DNA of 64,000 nucleotides from Thioclava indica (GTDB taxonomy: Bacteria; Pseudomonadota; Alphaproteobacteria; Rhodobacterales; Rhodobacteraceae): assembly GCF_000714545.1 (NCBI RefSeq), contig NZ_AUNB01000029.1, positions 1 through 64,000 on the forward strand, written 5' to 3'. This document shows, piece after piece, positions 37,078 through 45,470 of this stretch. How positions within the stretch are numbered: the first letter of the stretch is position 1; each line of letters begins with the position of its first letter. The position numbers and the translations under genes were made by a program. Under the pieces are notes generated by a model. It was not told where the DNA came from, ran no database searches, and saw nothing but the letters and a program-made list of their open reading frames with translations.

Positions 37078-38103
37078 TTAGGCGTTTTGCGGCGCCACAT
37101 CGGCGTAAATATCGGTCCAAAGCTCCTCAAGCGCGGGCTCGGGGCTTTCTTTTGCGAATTCAGCGGAGTCGTTCACGATCCCCTTGATCTCTTTGTCGAT
37201 CGCTTTGAGATCATCCTCGGTGGCATGTTTGCCCGTCAGCAAAAGCTGGCGCACATGCTCGATCGCGTCGCGCTCTTCGCGGATTTTCTGCACCTCTTCG
37301 CGGGTGCGATATTTCGCAGGGTCCGACATCGAGTGACCACGGTAACGATAGGTCTTGATCTCAAGAATATACGGGCCCTTGCCCGCGCGGCAGTGCGCCA
37401 CGGCCTTTTCGCCCGCCGCCTTTACTGCCAGCACATCCATGCCATCGACTTCCTCGCCCGAAATGCCATAGGCAATGCCGCGCTCGTAGAAGTCGGGAGA
37501 TTTGGTAGCGCGCTGAACACTGGTGCCCATCGCATATTGGTTGTTCTCGATCACGAAAACGACCGGCAGATCCCAAAGCTGGGCCATGTTATAGGTCTCG
37601 GCCACTTGGCCCTGATTGGCTGCACCATCCCCGAAATAGGTGAAGGTGACGTTATCATTGCCCTTATATTTGTCGCTAAAGGCCAGCCCCGCGCCAATCG
37701 GCACCTGCGCACCGACGATGCCGTGACCGCCGTAGAAGTGCTTCTCTTTGCTGAACATGTGCATCGAGCCGCCCTTGCCTTTGGAATAACCATCCTCACG
37801 CCCGGTCAGCTCGGCCATCACGCCTTTGGGGTCCATCCCACAGGCCAGCATATGGCCATGATCGCGGTAAGACGTGACGCGCTTGTCGCCCTCTTTCGCT
37901 GCAGCCTCAAGGCCGACAACGACCGCTTCCTGCCCGATATAGAGGTGGCAAAACCCACCAATCAGGCCCATGCCATAAAGTTGTCCGGCCTTTTCCTCAA
38001 AGCGCCGGATCAACAGCATGTCGCGATAATACTGGGTAAGTTCTTCGGCCGAGACATTCGCGCCAGCTTTGGCGGAACTCGCCGATCCTTTCCGTGCGGC
38101 CAT
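37078..38103 (-). CDS. pdhA: Pyruvate dehydrogenase E1 alpha subunit
   Basis: 341 residues. The thiamine diphosphate motif runs from GDGAANQG to NNQYAMGT, and the loop [15 protein letters not shown] holds the conserved His. It is first in the pdhABC operon. The ATG at 38103 follows GGGAGG. The 163 bases upstream, before the ftsB-like gene, should hold the operon promoter. Confidence 0.97.
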   Translation of the reverse strand: MAARKGSASSAKAGANVSAEELTQYYRDMLLIRRFEEKAGQLYGMGLIGGFCHLYIGQEAVVVGLEAAAKEGDKRVTSYRDHGHMLACGMDPKGVMAELTGREDGYSKGKGGSMHMFSKEKHFYGGHGIVGAQVPIGAGLAFSDKYKGNDNVTFTYFGDGAANQGQVAETYNMAQLWDLPVVFVIENNQYAMGTSVQRATKSPDFYERGIAYGISGEEVDGMDVLAVKAAGEKAVAHCRAGKGPYILEIKTYRYRGHSMSDPAKYRTREEVQKIREERDAIEHVRQLLLTGKHATEDDLKAIDKEIKGIVNDSAEFAKESPEPALEELWTDIYADVAPQNA

Positions 38104-38266
38104 GGCGGCACCTCCCTTGATCGAGATAGTTCAATGTTAAACCATTCATACATCAGCCCAAACGTGATGGCAATGACCCCACGACAAGGCACGTTTAGAA
38201 CGGGCTTCACATTTCAACTAGGGCAGGCGGCAGGCTTGCAAAGAGCAGGGGTGAGATAATCCAAAC

Positions 38267-38566
38267 TCAGCGGATAACGATTTCGTCGCCGCGCATCTCG
38301 CCTAGCACGTCACGGGCCTGCTGATCGAGCAAATCGAGATCCAGATAATCGTCAGACAAACGATGGGTAAGGTTGGCCATCTGATCGACGCGCGCACGCA
38401 GCGCATCCCGCTCGGCGCGCTTGGCGTCAATTTCGGATTCAATCTGGGTGCGCTGCAAAATGCCATACCGGCCCTGCACCGCGGCAAAGGCGAAATACGC
38501 GCCTAAAACGACCGCAATAGTAAAGAAAAGAAGCGGCCCAACCGTGGGGCGTGTCATTGCCATCAT
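38267..38566 (-). CDS. ftsB: Septum formation initiator (FtsB/DivIC-like)
   Basis: 99 residues: a short cytoplasmic start, one membrane helix (about residues 10-29), then a coiled coil (TQIESEIDAKRAERDALRAR) and a short tail. This is the layout of FtsB/DivIC, which with FtsL and FtsQ signals septal wall synthesis. It precedes pdhA as in many alphaproteobacteria. The first of three nearby ATG codons is annotated, with GAGG upstream. Confidence 0.82.
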   Translation of the reverse strand: MMAMTRPTVGPLLFFTIAVVLGAYFAFAAVQGRYGILQRTQIESEIDAKRAERDALRARVDQMANLTHRLSDDYLDLDLLDQQARDVLGEMRGDEIVIR

Positions 38567-38725
38567 ACTGCCTCGTCTTATCCATGCCGCCTGTCCCGAG
38601 GCGCGCGCGACCTCTGTGGGCCGTTAACTGGAATCATGACACAGCTGATTCGCCAAGGGAATCCCCTAAGTGCGAAATTCTTAAGAAAACACGCCCCGCG
38701 GCGTAAATACCGCGCACCCTGTCGA

Positions 38726-40222
38726 TTAAAAGCTGTCCTCGCCATCGCCTTGATATTGCCGGGCAAGGTTGCCGAACCGCGTGAACTGGCTCTCAAACGA
38801 CAGATCCACCGTGCCAATCGGCCCGTGGCGCTGCTTGCCCAAGATCACCTCGGCCTTGCCATGCACGCGCTCGGCCTTTTGCAGCCATTCGGCGAATTTC
38901 GGGTCGTCTTCCTGCGGCTTGAGACGCTCGTGATAATACTCGTCGCGATAAACGAACATCACGACATCGGCGTCTTGCTCAATCGAGCCGGATTCGCGCA
39001 AGTCACTGAGTTGCGGACGTTTATCTTCGCGGCTTTCAACGGTCCGGCTTAGCTGGGACAGCGCGATCACCGGGATGTGCAGCTCTTTCGCGATCGCCTT
39101 GAGCCCCATCGAGATCTCACCGATTTCCTGCACGCGGTTGTCACCCCGTCCGCTGCCGCGCAGCAGTTGCAGATAGTCCACGATCACCACATCCAGCCCC
39201 GAGGTGCGTTTCAGGCGGCGACAGCGCGCGGCCACCTGACCAATCGGCAGCGCAGGCGTGTCATCGACATAAAGCGGGCAGGTTTCCAGCGACTTCGCCG
39301 CCTCAACAAACCGGCGGAATTCGCCCTCTGACATGTCGCCGCGCCGGATGCGTTCCGAGGGAACTTCCGAGGCTTCCGACAGGATCCGCGCCGCCAATTG
39401 CTCGGCGCTCATCTCGAGGCTGAAAAAGCCGACAACGCCGCCTTCAACCGCGCCGTCCTGCCCGTCATAGCGCCGCCCGCGCTTATAGGCTTTGGCGATG
39501 TTGAATGCGATATTGGTCGCCAGCGAGGTTTTCCCCATCGAAGGCCGCCCTGCGAGGATTAGCAAATCCGACGGGTGCAGCCCGCCCAGTTTCTTATCCA
39601 GATCAATCAACCCGGTCGAGACGCCCGCCAAACCGCCATCGCGTTGATAGGCGGCATTGGCCGATTGCACGGCTTCGGTCACGGCCGACAGGAACGAGGT
39701 CCAGCCCTTTTGCGCCTGACCTTCTTCGGCCAGCGTGTAAAGGCGCTGCTCAGCCTCGGAGATCTGGATTTTCGGGTCGTCATCATCAATCGTCGGGCGC
39801 GCGGCGCGTGACGCGATATCGCCGCCCAACTCGATCAAGCCGCGTCGCACCGCCATCTCATAGATCATCACCGCATAATCGCGCGCCGCATGTGCCGAGA
39901 TCGCCGCTCCCGCGATCCGCGCCAGATAAGCCGGGCCGCCAAGTTCCTTCAGCCCCTCGTCTTCCTCAAGGTAGGCCTTGAGAGTGACCGGCGAGGCCAG
40001 CGCGTTCTTCTGGATCTTGGCCGTGGCGACCTCGTAGATGCGCTGATGCACCGGCTCGTAGAAATGCTCGGGTTTGATCACCGAGGCAATGCGGTCATAA
40101 ATATCGTTATTGGTCAGGATCGCGCCCAGAAGCTGTTGTTCTGCTTCGATATTATGGGGCAGGACGGGGGCGGCCTCAATGCCGGGGGCGCCCTCATCGG
40201 GCCTGTTGGTTTGATCGTTCAT
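38726..40222 (-). CDS. dnaB: Replicative DNA helicase
   Basis: 498 residues. The N-terminal domain (PHNIEAEQQLLGAILTNND) is joined by a linker helix to the RecA-like motor with Walker A AGRPSMGKTSLA, Walker B VVIVDYLQLL and the LSQLSRTVESREDKRPQLSDLRESGSIEQDAD region. No intein interrupts it. The hexamer unwinds DNA at the fork and recruits DnaG. Three DnaA-like boxes lie about 180-210 bases upstream. Confidence 0.97.
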   Translation of the reverse strand: MNDQTNRPDEGAPGIEAAPVLPHNIEAEQQLLGAILTNNDIYDRIASVIKPEHFYEPVHQRIYEVATAKIQKNALASPVTLKAYLEEDEGLKELGGPAYLARIAGAAISAHAARDYAVMIYEMAVRRGLIELGGDIASRAARPTIDDDDPKIQISEAEQRLYTLAEEGQAQKGWTSFLSAVTEAVQSANAAYQRDGGLAGVSTGLIDLDKKLGGLHPSDLLILAGRPSMGKTSLATNIAFNIAKAYKRGRRYDGQDGAVEGGVVGFFSLEMSAEQLAARILSEASEVPSERIRRGDMSEGEFRRFVEAAKSLETCPLYVDDTPALPIGQVAARCRRLKRTSGLDVVIVDYLQLLRGSGRGDNRVQEIGEISMGLKAIAKELHIPVIALSQLSRTVESREDKRPQLSDLRESGSIEQDADVVMFVYRDEYYHERLKPQEDDPKFAEWLQKAERVHGKAEVILGKQRHGPIGTVDLSFESQFTRFGNLARQYQGDGEDSF

Positions 40223-40402
40223 CTGCCTGCCTCCGGTTTGCGCTCGGGCCCTTCTAGCGGTGCCCGTAACGAATGGGTATCTGGATATCTTTGGGGATAA
40301 CCGGCGCTAAGCGCGCCAGTTAACCGTACTTCCAGTGGTGCATTTCGCCAAGCCTACCACATCTTGCGGTCACGCGCGCGTTTTATAGATTCGGCGCGCG
40401 TA

Positions 40403-40434
40403 TCATCCACAGCCTGCCCACAGGTTTACCCACA
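40403..40434 (+). promoter_or_regulatory. Three phased DnaA-like boxes upstream of dnaB
   Basis: TCATCCACA (40403), CTGCCCACA (40414) and TTACCCACA (40426) are in the same orientation and spaced 11-12 bases, one helical turn. Against TTATCCACA the first and last have one mismatch and the middle has three. They lie between pyrE and dnaB, which both point left. Confidence 0.45.
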
Positions 40435-40454
40435 AGAAACTGCTTTGCCCAGGA

Positions 40455-41132
40455 TCAACCCTTGCGCGCATCCTGCCAAGCGCGCGGCGCGGTCAAAAAC
40501 GCTTCAACCTCGTCCAGCGTGTCCTTGCTGAAACTGCCCTGTTCGCGCGCCTCTGCTAGAACGTCCCACCAAGTGCACAGATGATGCAGCTCGACGCCAT
40601 GCTCGCGCAGATTGGGCACGGTTTCGGGGAAGATGCCGTAGTAAAAAATCACCGCCGTATGCCCGCAACTCGCGCCGGTCTCACGGATCGCATCGACAAA
40701 GCTCAGTTTCGAGCCGCCATCGGTGGTCAGATCCTCAACCAACAACACGCGCTGGCCCTCGCTCATCGCGCCTTCAATGCGTGCGTTGCGCCCGTAGCCT
40801 TTGGGTTTTTTGCGCACATAGGTCATCGGCAGCGCCATGCGCTCGGCCACCATCGCGGCAAAGGGAATGCCTGCCGTCTCACCACCCGCGATATTGTCAA
40901 AGGCCTCAAACCCGGCCTCGCGCATCACCGTCACGGATAGGAAATCCATCAAGGTTGAACGAATGCGCGGAAACGAGATCAGCTTGCGGCAGTCGATATA
41001 GGTCGGCGAGGGCAGGCCAGAGGCCAGCGTAAAGGGCTCGTCAGCGTTAAAATGCACCGCCTCGATTTCCAAAAGCATCCGGGCCGTGAGCCGGGCAATC
41101 TCTTCGCGCGCGGGGTAAGAACTGGGGATCAT
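40455..41132 (-). CDS. pyrE: Orotate phosphoribosyltransferase
   Basis: 225 residues. The PRPP-binding motif [14 protein letters not shown] and the [17 protein letters not shown] loop define the family, which makes orotidine monophosphate in pyrimidine synthesis. The ATG at 41132 follows AAGGA; the 12 extra codons upstream run into the repeat element. pyrC lies just upstream in the same direction. Confidence 0.94.
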   Translation of the reverse strand: MIPSSYPAREEIARLTARMLLEIEAVHFNADEPFTLASGLPSPTYIDCRKLISFPRIRSTLMDFLSVTVMREAGFEAFDNIAGGETAGIPFAAMVAERMALPMTYVRKKPKGYGRNARIEGAMSEGQRVLLVEDLTTDGGSKLSFVDAIRETGASCGHTAVIFYYGIFPETVPNLREHGVELHHLCTWWDVLAEAREQGSFSKDTLDEVEAFLTAPRAWQDARKG

Positions 41133-41153
41133 GCTTTGTCCTTTTGCGTGGAT

Positions 41154-41237
41154 TTCATCTAGCGCCAAATACTCCCCGCGGAGCGTCCCACAGAACGGAC
41201 AGGAGCCTCCGGCGGGAGTATTTCAGGCTAGATGAAA
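41154..41237. repeat. Inverted pair of the dispersed intergenic element
   Basis: The left arm reads TTCATCTAG...AAATACTCC (41154-41175) and the right arm GGAGTATTT...CTAGATGAAA (41215-41237), separated by a GC-rich centre with GAGCCTCCGGCGG. The arms are reverse complements of the core also seen at 13204, 20601 and 45375. It fills the gap between pyrC and pyrE. Confidence 0.65.
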
Positions 41238-41238
41238 A

Positions 41239-42279
41239 TCAATCTTTCACTTGCCAATAGACTGGAAAGCCCGGATCGAACAGGGTGACGGGCCCCGCGC
41301 CGGTTTCGATCTTGGCGGGCCATGACGTCGGGGTGTCGTGTTTTTCGAGGCTCAGCGTTGTCGAATTCACCGGCAGGCCGTAAAAACGCGGGCCGTTCTC
41401 ACTGGCAAAGGCGGTCAGCGCATCCAGCCGGCCCTCAGACTCAAAGATATGGGCGAGAAGCGGCATGGTGTTGGTTGCTGTAAAACAACCCGCGCAGCCA
41501 CAGGCATTTTCCTTGGCCGGGTCGGCATGGGGCGCGCTGTCAGTACCAAGGAAGAAATGCGGATTGCCCGAGGTTGCCGCCTCGATCAAAGCGCGGCGGT
41601 GATGCTCGCGCTTGGCCACGGGCAGGCAATAATAATGCGGCTTGATCCCGCCCACGAGGATGTGGTTGCGGTTGATGATCAGGTGATGGGTCGTGATCGT
41701 CGCGCCCATATCGTGGCCTTGGGCTGCCACGTAATCAACGCCGTCTTTCGTTGTGAGGTGCTCCATCACCACGCGCAGGCCGGGCGTCGCGCGCCGGATC
41801 GGGTCAAGCACGGTTTCGATGAACACCGCCTCGCGGTCAAAGATATCGACCTCGGGCGTGGTGACCTCACCATGGGTGCACAGCGGCAAGCCGATCTCGG
41901 CCATTTTCTCAAAAACCGGGCGCACTTTGTCAAAGTCGCGCACGCCGGAATCCGAGTTGGTCGTAGCCCCTGCGGGATAGAGTTTCACCGCCTTGATCAG
42001 ACCCGAGGCCGCAGCCGCAGCCACGTCTTCGGGATCGGTCGTCTCCGTCAGGTAAAGCGTCATCAAGGGCTCAAACGCAGCGCCCTCGGGCAGAGCGGCC
42101 AGGATGCGCGCGCGATAGGCTGCCGCCTGCGCGCCCGTGACCACCGGTGGCACCAGATTGGGCATGATAATGGCGCGGGCAAAGTCGCGCGCGCTCTCAG
42201 GAAGAATGCCCTGCAGCATTGCGCCATCGCGCAGATGCAGGTGCCAATCATCGGGGCGGGGGATCGTGAGTATGTTCAT
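41239..42279 (-). CDS. pyrC: Dihydroorotase (class II)
   Basis: 346 residues. The metal site shows as HLHLRDG near residue 15, the carboxylated Lys in [25 protein letters not shown] and [13 protein letters not shown]. It closes the dihydroorotate ring in pyrimidine synthesis. The ATG at 42279 gives the usual [19 protein letters not shown] start even though the upstream ribosome site is weak. Adjacent to pyrE. Confidence 0.95.
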   Translation of the reverse strand: MNILTIPRPDDWHLHLRDGAMLQGILPESARDFARAIIMPNLVPPVVTGAQAAAYRARILAALPEGAAFEPLMTLYLTETTDPEDVAAAAASGLIKAVKLYPAGATTNSDSGVRDFDKVRPVFEKMAEIGLPLCTHGEVTTPEVDIFDREAVFIETVLDPIRRATPGLRVVMEHLTTKDGVDYVAAQGHDMGATITTHHLIINRNHILVGGIKPHYYCLPVAKREHHRRALIEAATSGNPHFFLGTDSAPHADPAKENACGCAGCFTATNTMPLLAHIFESEGRLDALTAFASENGPRFYGLPVNSTTLSLEKHDTPTSWPAKIETGAGPVTLFDPGFPVYWQVKD

Positions 42280-42483
42280 GCCCCAAGCCAATAGCGCGGG
42301 GTCGCGCGCAAATCCAGAGTTTCCGCGTGAAACCACGCCAATCTTCCGGTGCATCTACGCTGCGCTGCAGCATATGCATGGCGGGGATGCAGGATTGTCG
42401 GTGGTCCCGGCAGCGAGGCTGACCTATTTTTGCTCACAAGGGAGGAAGCAACCTGACAATCAAACACTCTCAGGAGGTTTCCA

Positions 42484-42699
42484 ATGGCTTTTATTACCGC
42501 GAACGCACATGGCGAACAGTCGTTCTTGCGCAAACTGATCTCTGGTCTTGCCGAGGGCATCACCAACTACATGGAATACCACTCGCGCCAAGATGTCATC
42601 GCCCGTCTTGAGGCGAAATCGGATGCAGAACTGGCCGCTATGGGAATCACGCGCGACGGTATCGTGCAGCACGTCTTCCGCGACCGCTTTTACATGTAA
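42484..42699 (+). CDS. Small DUF1127-type protein
   Basis: 71 residues. The C-terminal half, RQDVIARLEAKSDAELAAMGITRDGIVQHVFRDRF, matches the YjiS/DUF1127 pattern (arginine-containing helix, then SDAEL..MGI.R.DI...F). Rhodobacterial DUF1127 proteins are small RNA-binding factors of stress regulons; one (CcaF1 of R. sphaeroides) acts on sRNA processing. It has a very strong ribosome site (AGGAGG, 42473-42478). No sRNA array is apparent around it. Confidence 0.85.
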   Translation: MAFITANAHGEQSFLRKLISGLAEGITNYMEYHSRQDVIARLEAKSDAELAAMGITRDGIVQHVFRDRFYM

Positions 42700-42773
42700 A
42701 CGGGTTGGGCTTGCGTCAAACGCATCAGCCGCGCGATACTCCGGGTTTGAACGCCCGGTAATCGGAGGCTCAA

Positions 42774-43115
42774 ATGCCCACCACCCCTGCGCCTGAAACG
42801 CTAACGGAATTGCGCGGCGATCTTGTTCTCGCCGCGCTTTGCGTGGGTCAGTTCCACGCCCCGTGCCAAGTTGATGCCGACCGGCTGTTGGTGCGCGCGG
42901 ATGAGGCGTTGCTTTTAGCGCTGGATGCCTTGGGGCTGCACATGCTTACGGTTGTTGAACCGTTTTCGCCCACGCCGTTCTTTGCCGCCCCAGAGGTCGT
43001 TCTGGCACAGGTCGCCAAAAGCACGCGCCGCGGCGTAAAAACCCATATTTCATCCCCCGATGAGGACAGTGACGCGGATGAGGACATCCGTGATCTGCCC
43101 GGCTCAAACGCCTGA
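42774..43115 (+). CDS. Hypothetical protein with acidic tail
   Basis: 113 residues. A helical N-terminal part (LTELRGDLVLAALCVGQFH...) is followed by a very acidic end (SSPDEDSDADEDIRDLPG). GGAGG precedes the ATG at good spacing and the gene is 74 bases after the DUF1127 gene, so it is probably real and perhaps cotranscribed. I do not recognise the family. Confidence 0.6.
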   Translation: MPTTPAPETLTELRGDLVLAALCVGQFHAPCQVDADRLLVRADEALLLALDALGLHMLTVVEPFSPTPFFAAPEVVLAQVAKSTRRGVKTHISSPDEDSDADEDIRDLPGSNA

Positions 43116-43124
43116 GCGCAGCGC

Positions 43125-44066
43125 TTATTGCGCGCCGATCTGGCTGGGTTCGGGCAGGGTAACCCCTTGTTCGGCCAGTTCCGCCTCAAGCACAGCCAGT
43201 CGCGCGCGAAACTTTGGCCCGTTCAGTCTGCGGGTCACGTTGCGACAGGCAATCGCCTCAAGAAACGTGCGATTCTGCGAGGCTAACCGAGCGGTCACCT
43301 GACGCAAAAAACGTGCCAGATTGCGTCTGGCGCGATAGAGCTTCCAGAAACGTTGCTCGCTCAGCTCTCCCTGACAGGCGGCGATCAGAATATCGTCGAG
43401 AATTCCCATGCCGCGCAGCATTTGTTCGATGTTTTTACCGATATTGCGACAGGCCAGCAGCGACACGCAGGGGCGCGCATAAAGCGCCGCATGCATCGCA
43501 TCAAAGGGCTGAAGCGGATCATAAACAACAAAAGCCTGCTCGACGCCTTCCAGCATTTCAGGCGCAAAACCGTAGCGATCGGTAAACGAGGTGCGGCGCA
43601 TCTGACGAAACCGCTGGTCCCAACCCGCAATTTTTGGATCGAGCGTGGCTTGGGGATGCAGCGCAACCACCGTGGCCCCGGGGGCGGTGACTGAAAAGGC
43701 GGCAGCCGCGTATCCGCACGGGCCTGCACCGTAAAACACGACACGGTCGAAGTCTTCGAAAAACGCCTCATCCACGAGACGGTCGAAATAGGCGAATACC
43801 GCCGGGTCGCGAAACCAGCTGTCATGATCGCAAATCAACGTCAGCGAGGAACACCCCGCCGCGCGCGCGATCTGATAGCCGCGAGGCAGTTGATCGCCGT
43901 CATCATCGGCGCGAATTTTGGCGCGGCTCTCAAAGGTCACCAGCAATGTCGGCGTGTCATCGTGGAAAAACACGCTATGCGCACGGCCCAGCGGTTCGAA
44001 ATAGCCCGACTCCTCGGCCATTTCTTCCATGCGTGCGTCCCAATCGCTCTCACTAAGAGTAGCCAT
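43125..44066 (-). CDS. Conserved protein of unknown function, alpha/beta-hydrolase-like
   Basis: 313 residues. The centre has DRVVFYGAGPCGYAAAAFSVTAPGATVVALHP, which looks like a nucleophile elbow with Cys in place of Ser (GAGPCGYAA) plus a following strand; TLICDHDSWFRDPAVFAYFDRLVDEAFFEDF precedes it. The C-terminal 100 residues are basic and helical. I recall similar rhodobacterial proteins carrying a doubtful PAPS reductase label; no such motif is visible. The ATG at 44066 is preferred; a TTG at 44102 is possible. It neighbours two glycosyltransferase genes, which may point to surface glycans. Confidence 0.6.
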   Translation of the reverse strand: MATLSESDWDARMEEMAEESGYFEPLGRAHSVFFHDDTPTLLVTFESRAKIRADDDGDQLPRGYQIARAAGCSSLTLICDHDSWFRDPAVFAYFDRLVDEAFFEDFDRVVFYGAGPCGYAAAAFSVTAPGATVVALHPQATLDPKIAGWDQRFRQMRRTSFTDRYGFAPEMLEGVEQAFVVYDPLQPFDAMHAALYARPCVSLLACRNIGKNIEQMLRGMGILDDILIAACQGELSEQRFWKLYRARRNLARFLRQVTARLASQNRTFLEAIACRNVTRRLNGPKFRARLAVLEAELAEQGVTLPEPSQIGAQ

Positions 44067-44214
44067 AGTAATCTGTTTGTCCTTAAACATTCGTCGATCC
44101 AATCGGAGAGTTTCTATCCCCCGATCAAAGCCGCATTTGGGTTAATGTAACATTACCGCAATGGGGCGCAAGCAAGGGAGTTAGGGGGAATTGTTGCGAA
44201 TTGTTCAGGAATAG

Positions 44215-45288
44215 TTAGCAATCGTCGCCTTTTGTCGCTTTTGTTTCGCGCTTGGCGTCATTGGCGCGCAAACCCAAGCTGACCATATGCTGCGCCGCCA
44301 CCGGCGATAGAGGGCGGCTCGGCGGGGTCAGCAGCAAGCGGCCAAACAATGCGCGATACTCTTCCTCAAGCATCAACTGCGCGAACCGCTCTTTGCGCCA
44401 TGCCACCGCCGCGTCATGCAGTGCCGCCAATTCCGGATCTACCATCAACTGCGCGCGCAAAACCTCGGCCGCGCCTTCATAACGCGCAATCGCCGTGTCA
44501 GGCGTGGTGCAGAAATTGCGCTCGACCCAATAGGACATGTCAAACGCTCCGGCGGCGCGATTGGCCCGACCGCGATCGCATTTCACGATATAGCTCTCCA
44601 TCGCGCCCAAAGCATAATGGTTAAGTTGAACCAGCCCGTAAGGATCGCTCCCCAGCGGTGTGAACAGTTTCTGACGCTGATAAAGCGCGGGCAGCTTACG
44701 CCCCGAGCCATCCACCCAAATCGTTGATTGTAAACGATCTTTGTCGGGGGCGCGTGGCCGGTGTACCCCCAGCTTGCCATAGGTGCCATCATTGGCAAAC
44801 AACGTCTTGAACATCGCCGCGCGCCATGGCCAAAGCATGCCGACTGGCGCGGCGCGGGTGAATTGCTGTGTGACTGGCATGTCCTCGAACGCGACCTTGC
44901 CGCAATTGCCAAACAGCCGCCATGTCAGCGCAATCGCGGTCGCGGGCGCGCAGGCTGAAATGAGCGCATTTAGCGTGCCATCGCCCGTCTTGATCGTGAC
45001 GAACTCGTCGACATCCAACACCGCGATCCAATCGGCGCTCGCCTTAAGCGGATGACGGTCCGCCTGCTTGAGCGCACCCCATTGCGGCCCTTGCTCCCAC
45101 GGGCCGGGATTGGGCCGATGGGTCAGCCAGCCAAGCTGTTCCAGCCGATCCAGCATCTCTGCCGTGCCATCCGAGCAATCATTTGAGAAGACAAGAAAAT
45201 CCGTAAACCCAACGGCGCGATGATGGGCCAGCCACTCCAACAGGAAAGCGGCTTCGTTTTTAACGGATGTAATGGCCAAGGCGCGCAT
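44215..45288 (-). CDS. Glycosyltransferase family 2 protein
   Basis: 357 residues. ITSVKNEAAFLLEWLAHHRAVGFTDFLVFSNDCSDGT is the nucleotide-sugar binding start of this GT2-like (Glyco_tranf_2_4) group, and AVLDVDEFVTIKTGDG (Asp92, Asp94) is the DxD motif for the metal and donor. There is no signal peptide or membrane helix. It shares the whole domain with the C-terminal half of the neighbour at 45471-47786. Acceptor and sugar are unknown. Confidence 0.85.
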   Translation of the reverse strand: MRALAITSVKNEAAFLLEWLAHHRAVGFTDFLVFSNDCSDGTAEMLDRLEQLGWLTHRPNPGPWEQGPQWGALKQADRHPLKASADWIAVLDVDEFVTIKTGDGTLNALISACAPATAIALTWRLFGNCGKVAFEDMPVTQQFTRAAPVGMLWPWRAAMFKTLFANDGTYGKLGVHRPRAPDKDRLQSTIWVDGSGRKLPALYQRQKLFTPLGSDPYGLVQLNHYALGAMESYIVKCDRGRANRAAGAFDMSYWVERNFCTTPDTAIARYEGAAEVLRAQLMVDPELAALHDAAVAWRKERFAQLMLEEEYRALFGRLLLTPPSRPLSPVAAQHMVSLGLRANDAKRETKATKGDDC

Positions 45289-45357
45289 GAGGGCAAGATG
45301 CACCCCGCATCACGTCCGCGCAAGGCGGAATGGCGGGTGGGGGCGTTACGCCGATAT

Positions 45358-45447
45358 GCCGGAGGCCTCCGGCGGGAGTATTTCGGGCTAGATGAAAGCC
45401 AAAGCATCGTATTCATCTAGCCATAAATACTCCCCGCGGAGCGTCCC
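45358..45447. repeat. Inverted pair of the dispersed intergenic element
   Basis: A perfect 16-base palindrome GCCGGAGGCCTCCGGC (45358-45373) leads into GGAGTATTT...CTAGATGAA (45375-45397). A reverse copy TTCATCTAG...AAATACTCC (45412-45433) and GCGGAGCG follow. The copies face each other, opposite to the arrangement at 41154-41237. It lies between the two glycosyltransferase genes. Confidence 0.65.
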
Positions 45448-45470
45448 TCAGGTGATCCGGGGCGCAGGTG

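Noticed and set aside
40223-40454. Replication origin near the DnaA-like boxes
   Set aside because: Only three weak boxes, no clear AT-rich unwinding region and no dnaA, parAB or hemE nearby. A dnaB control site is the simpler reading.
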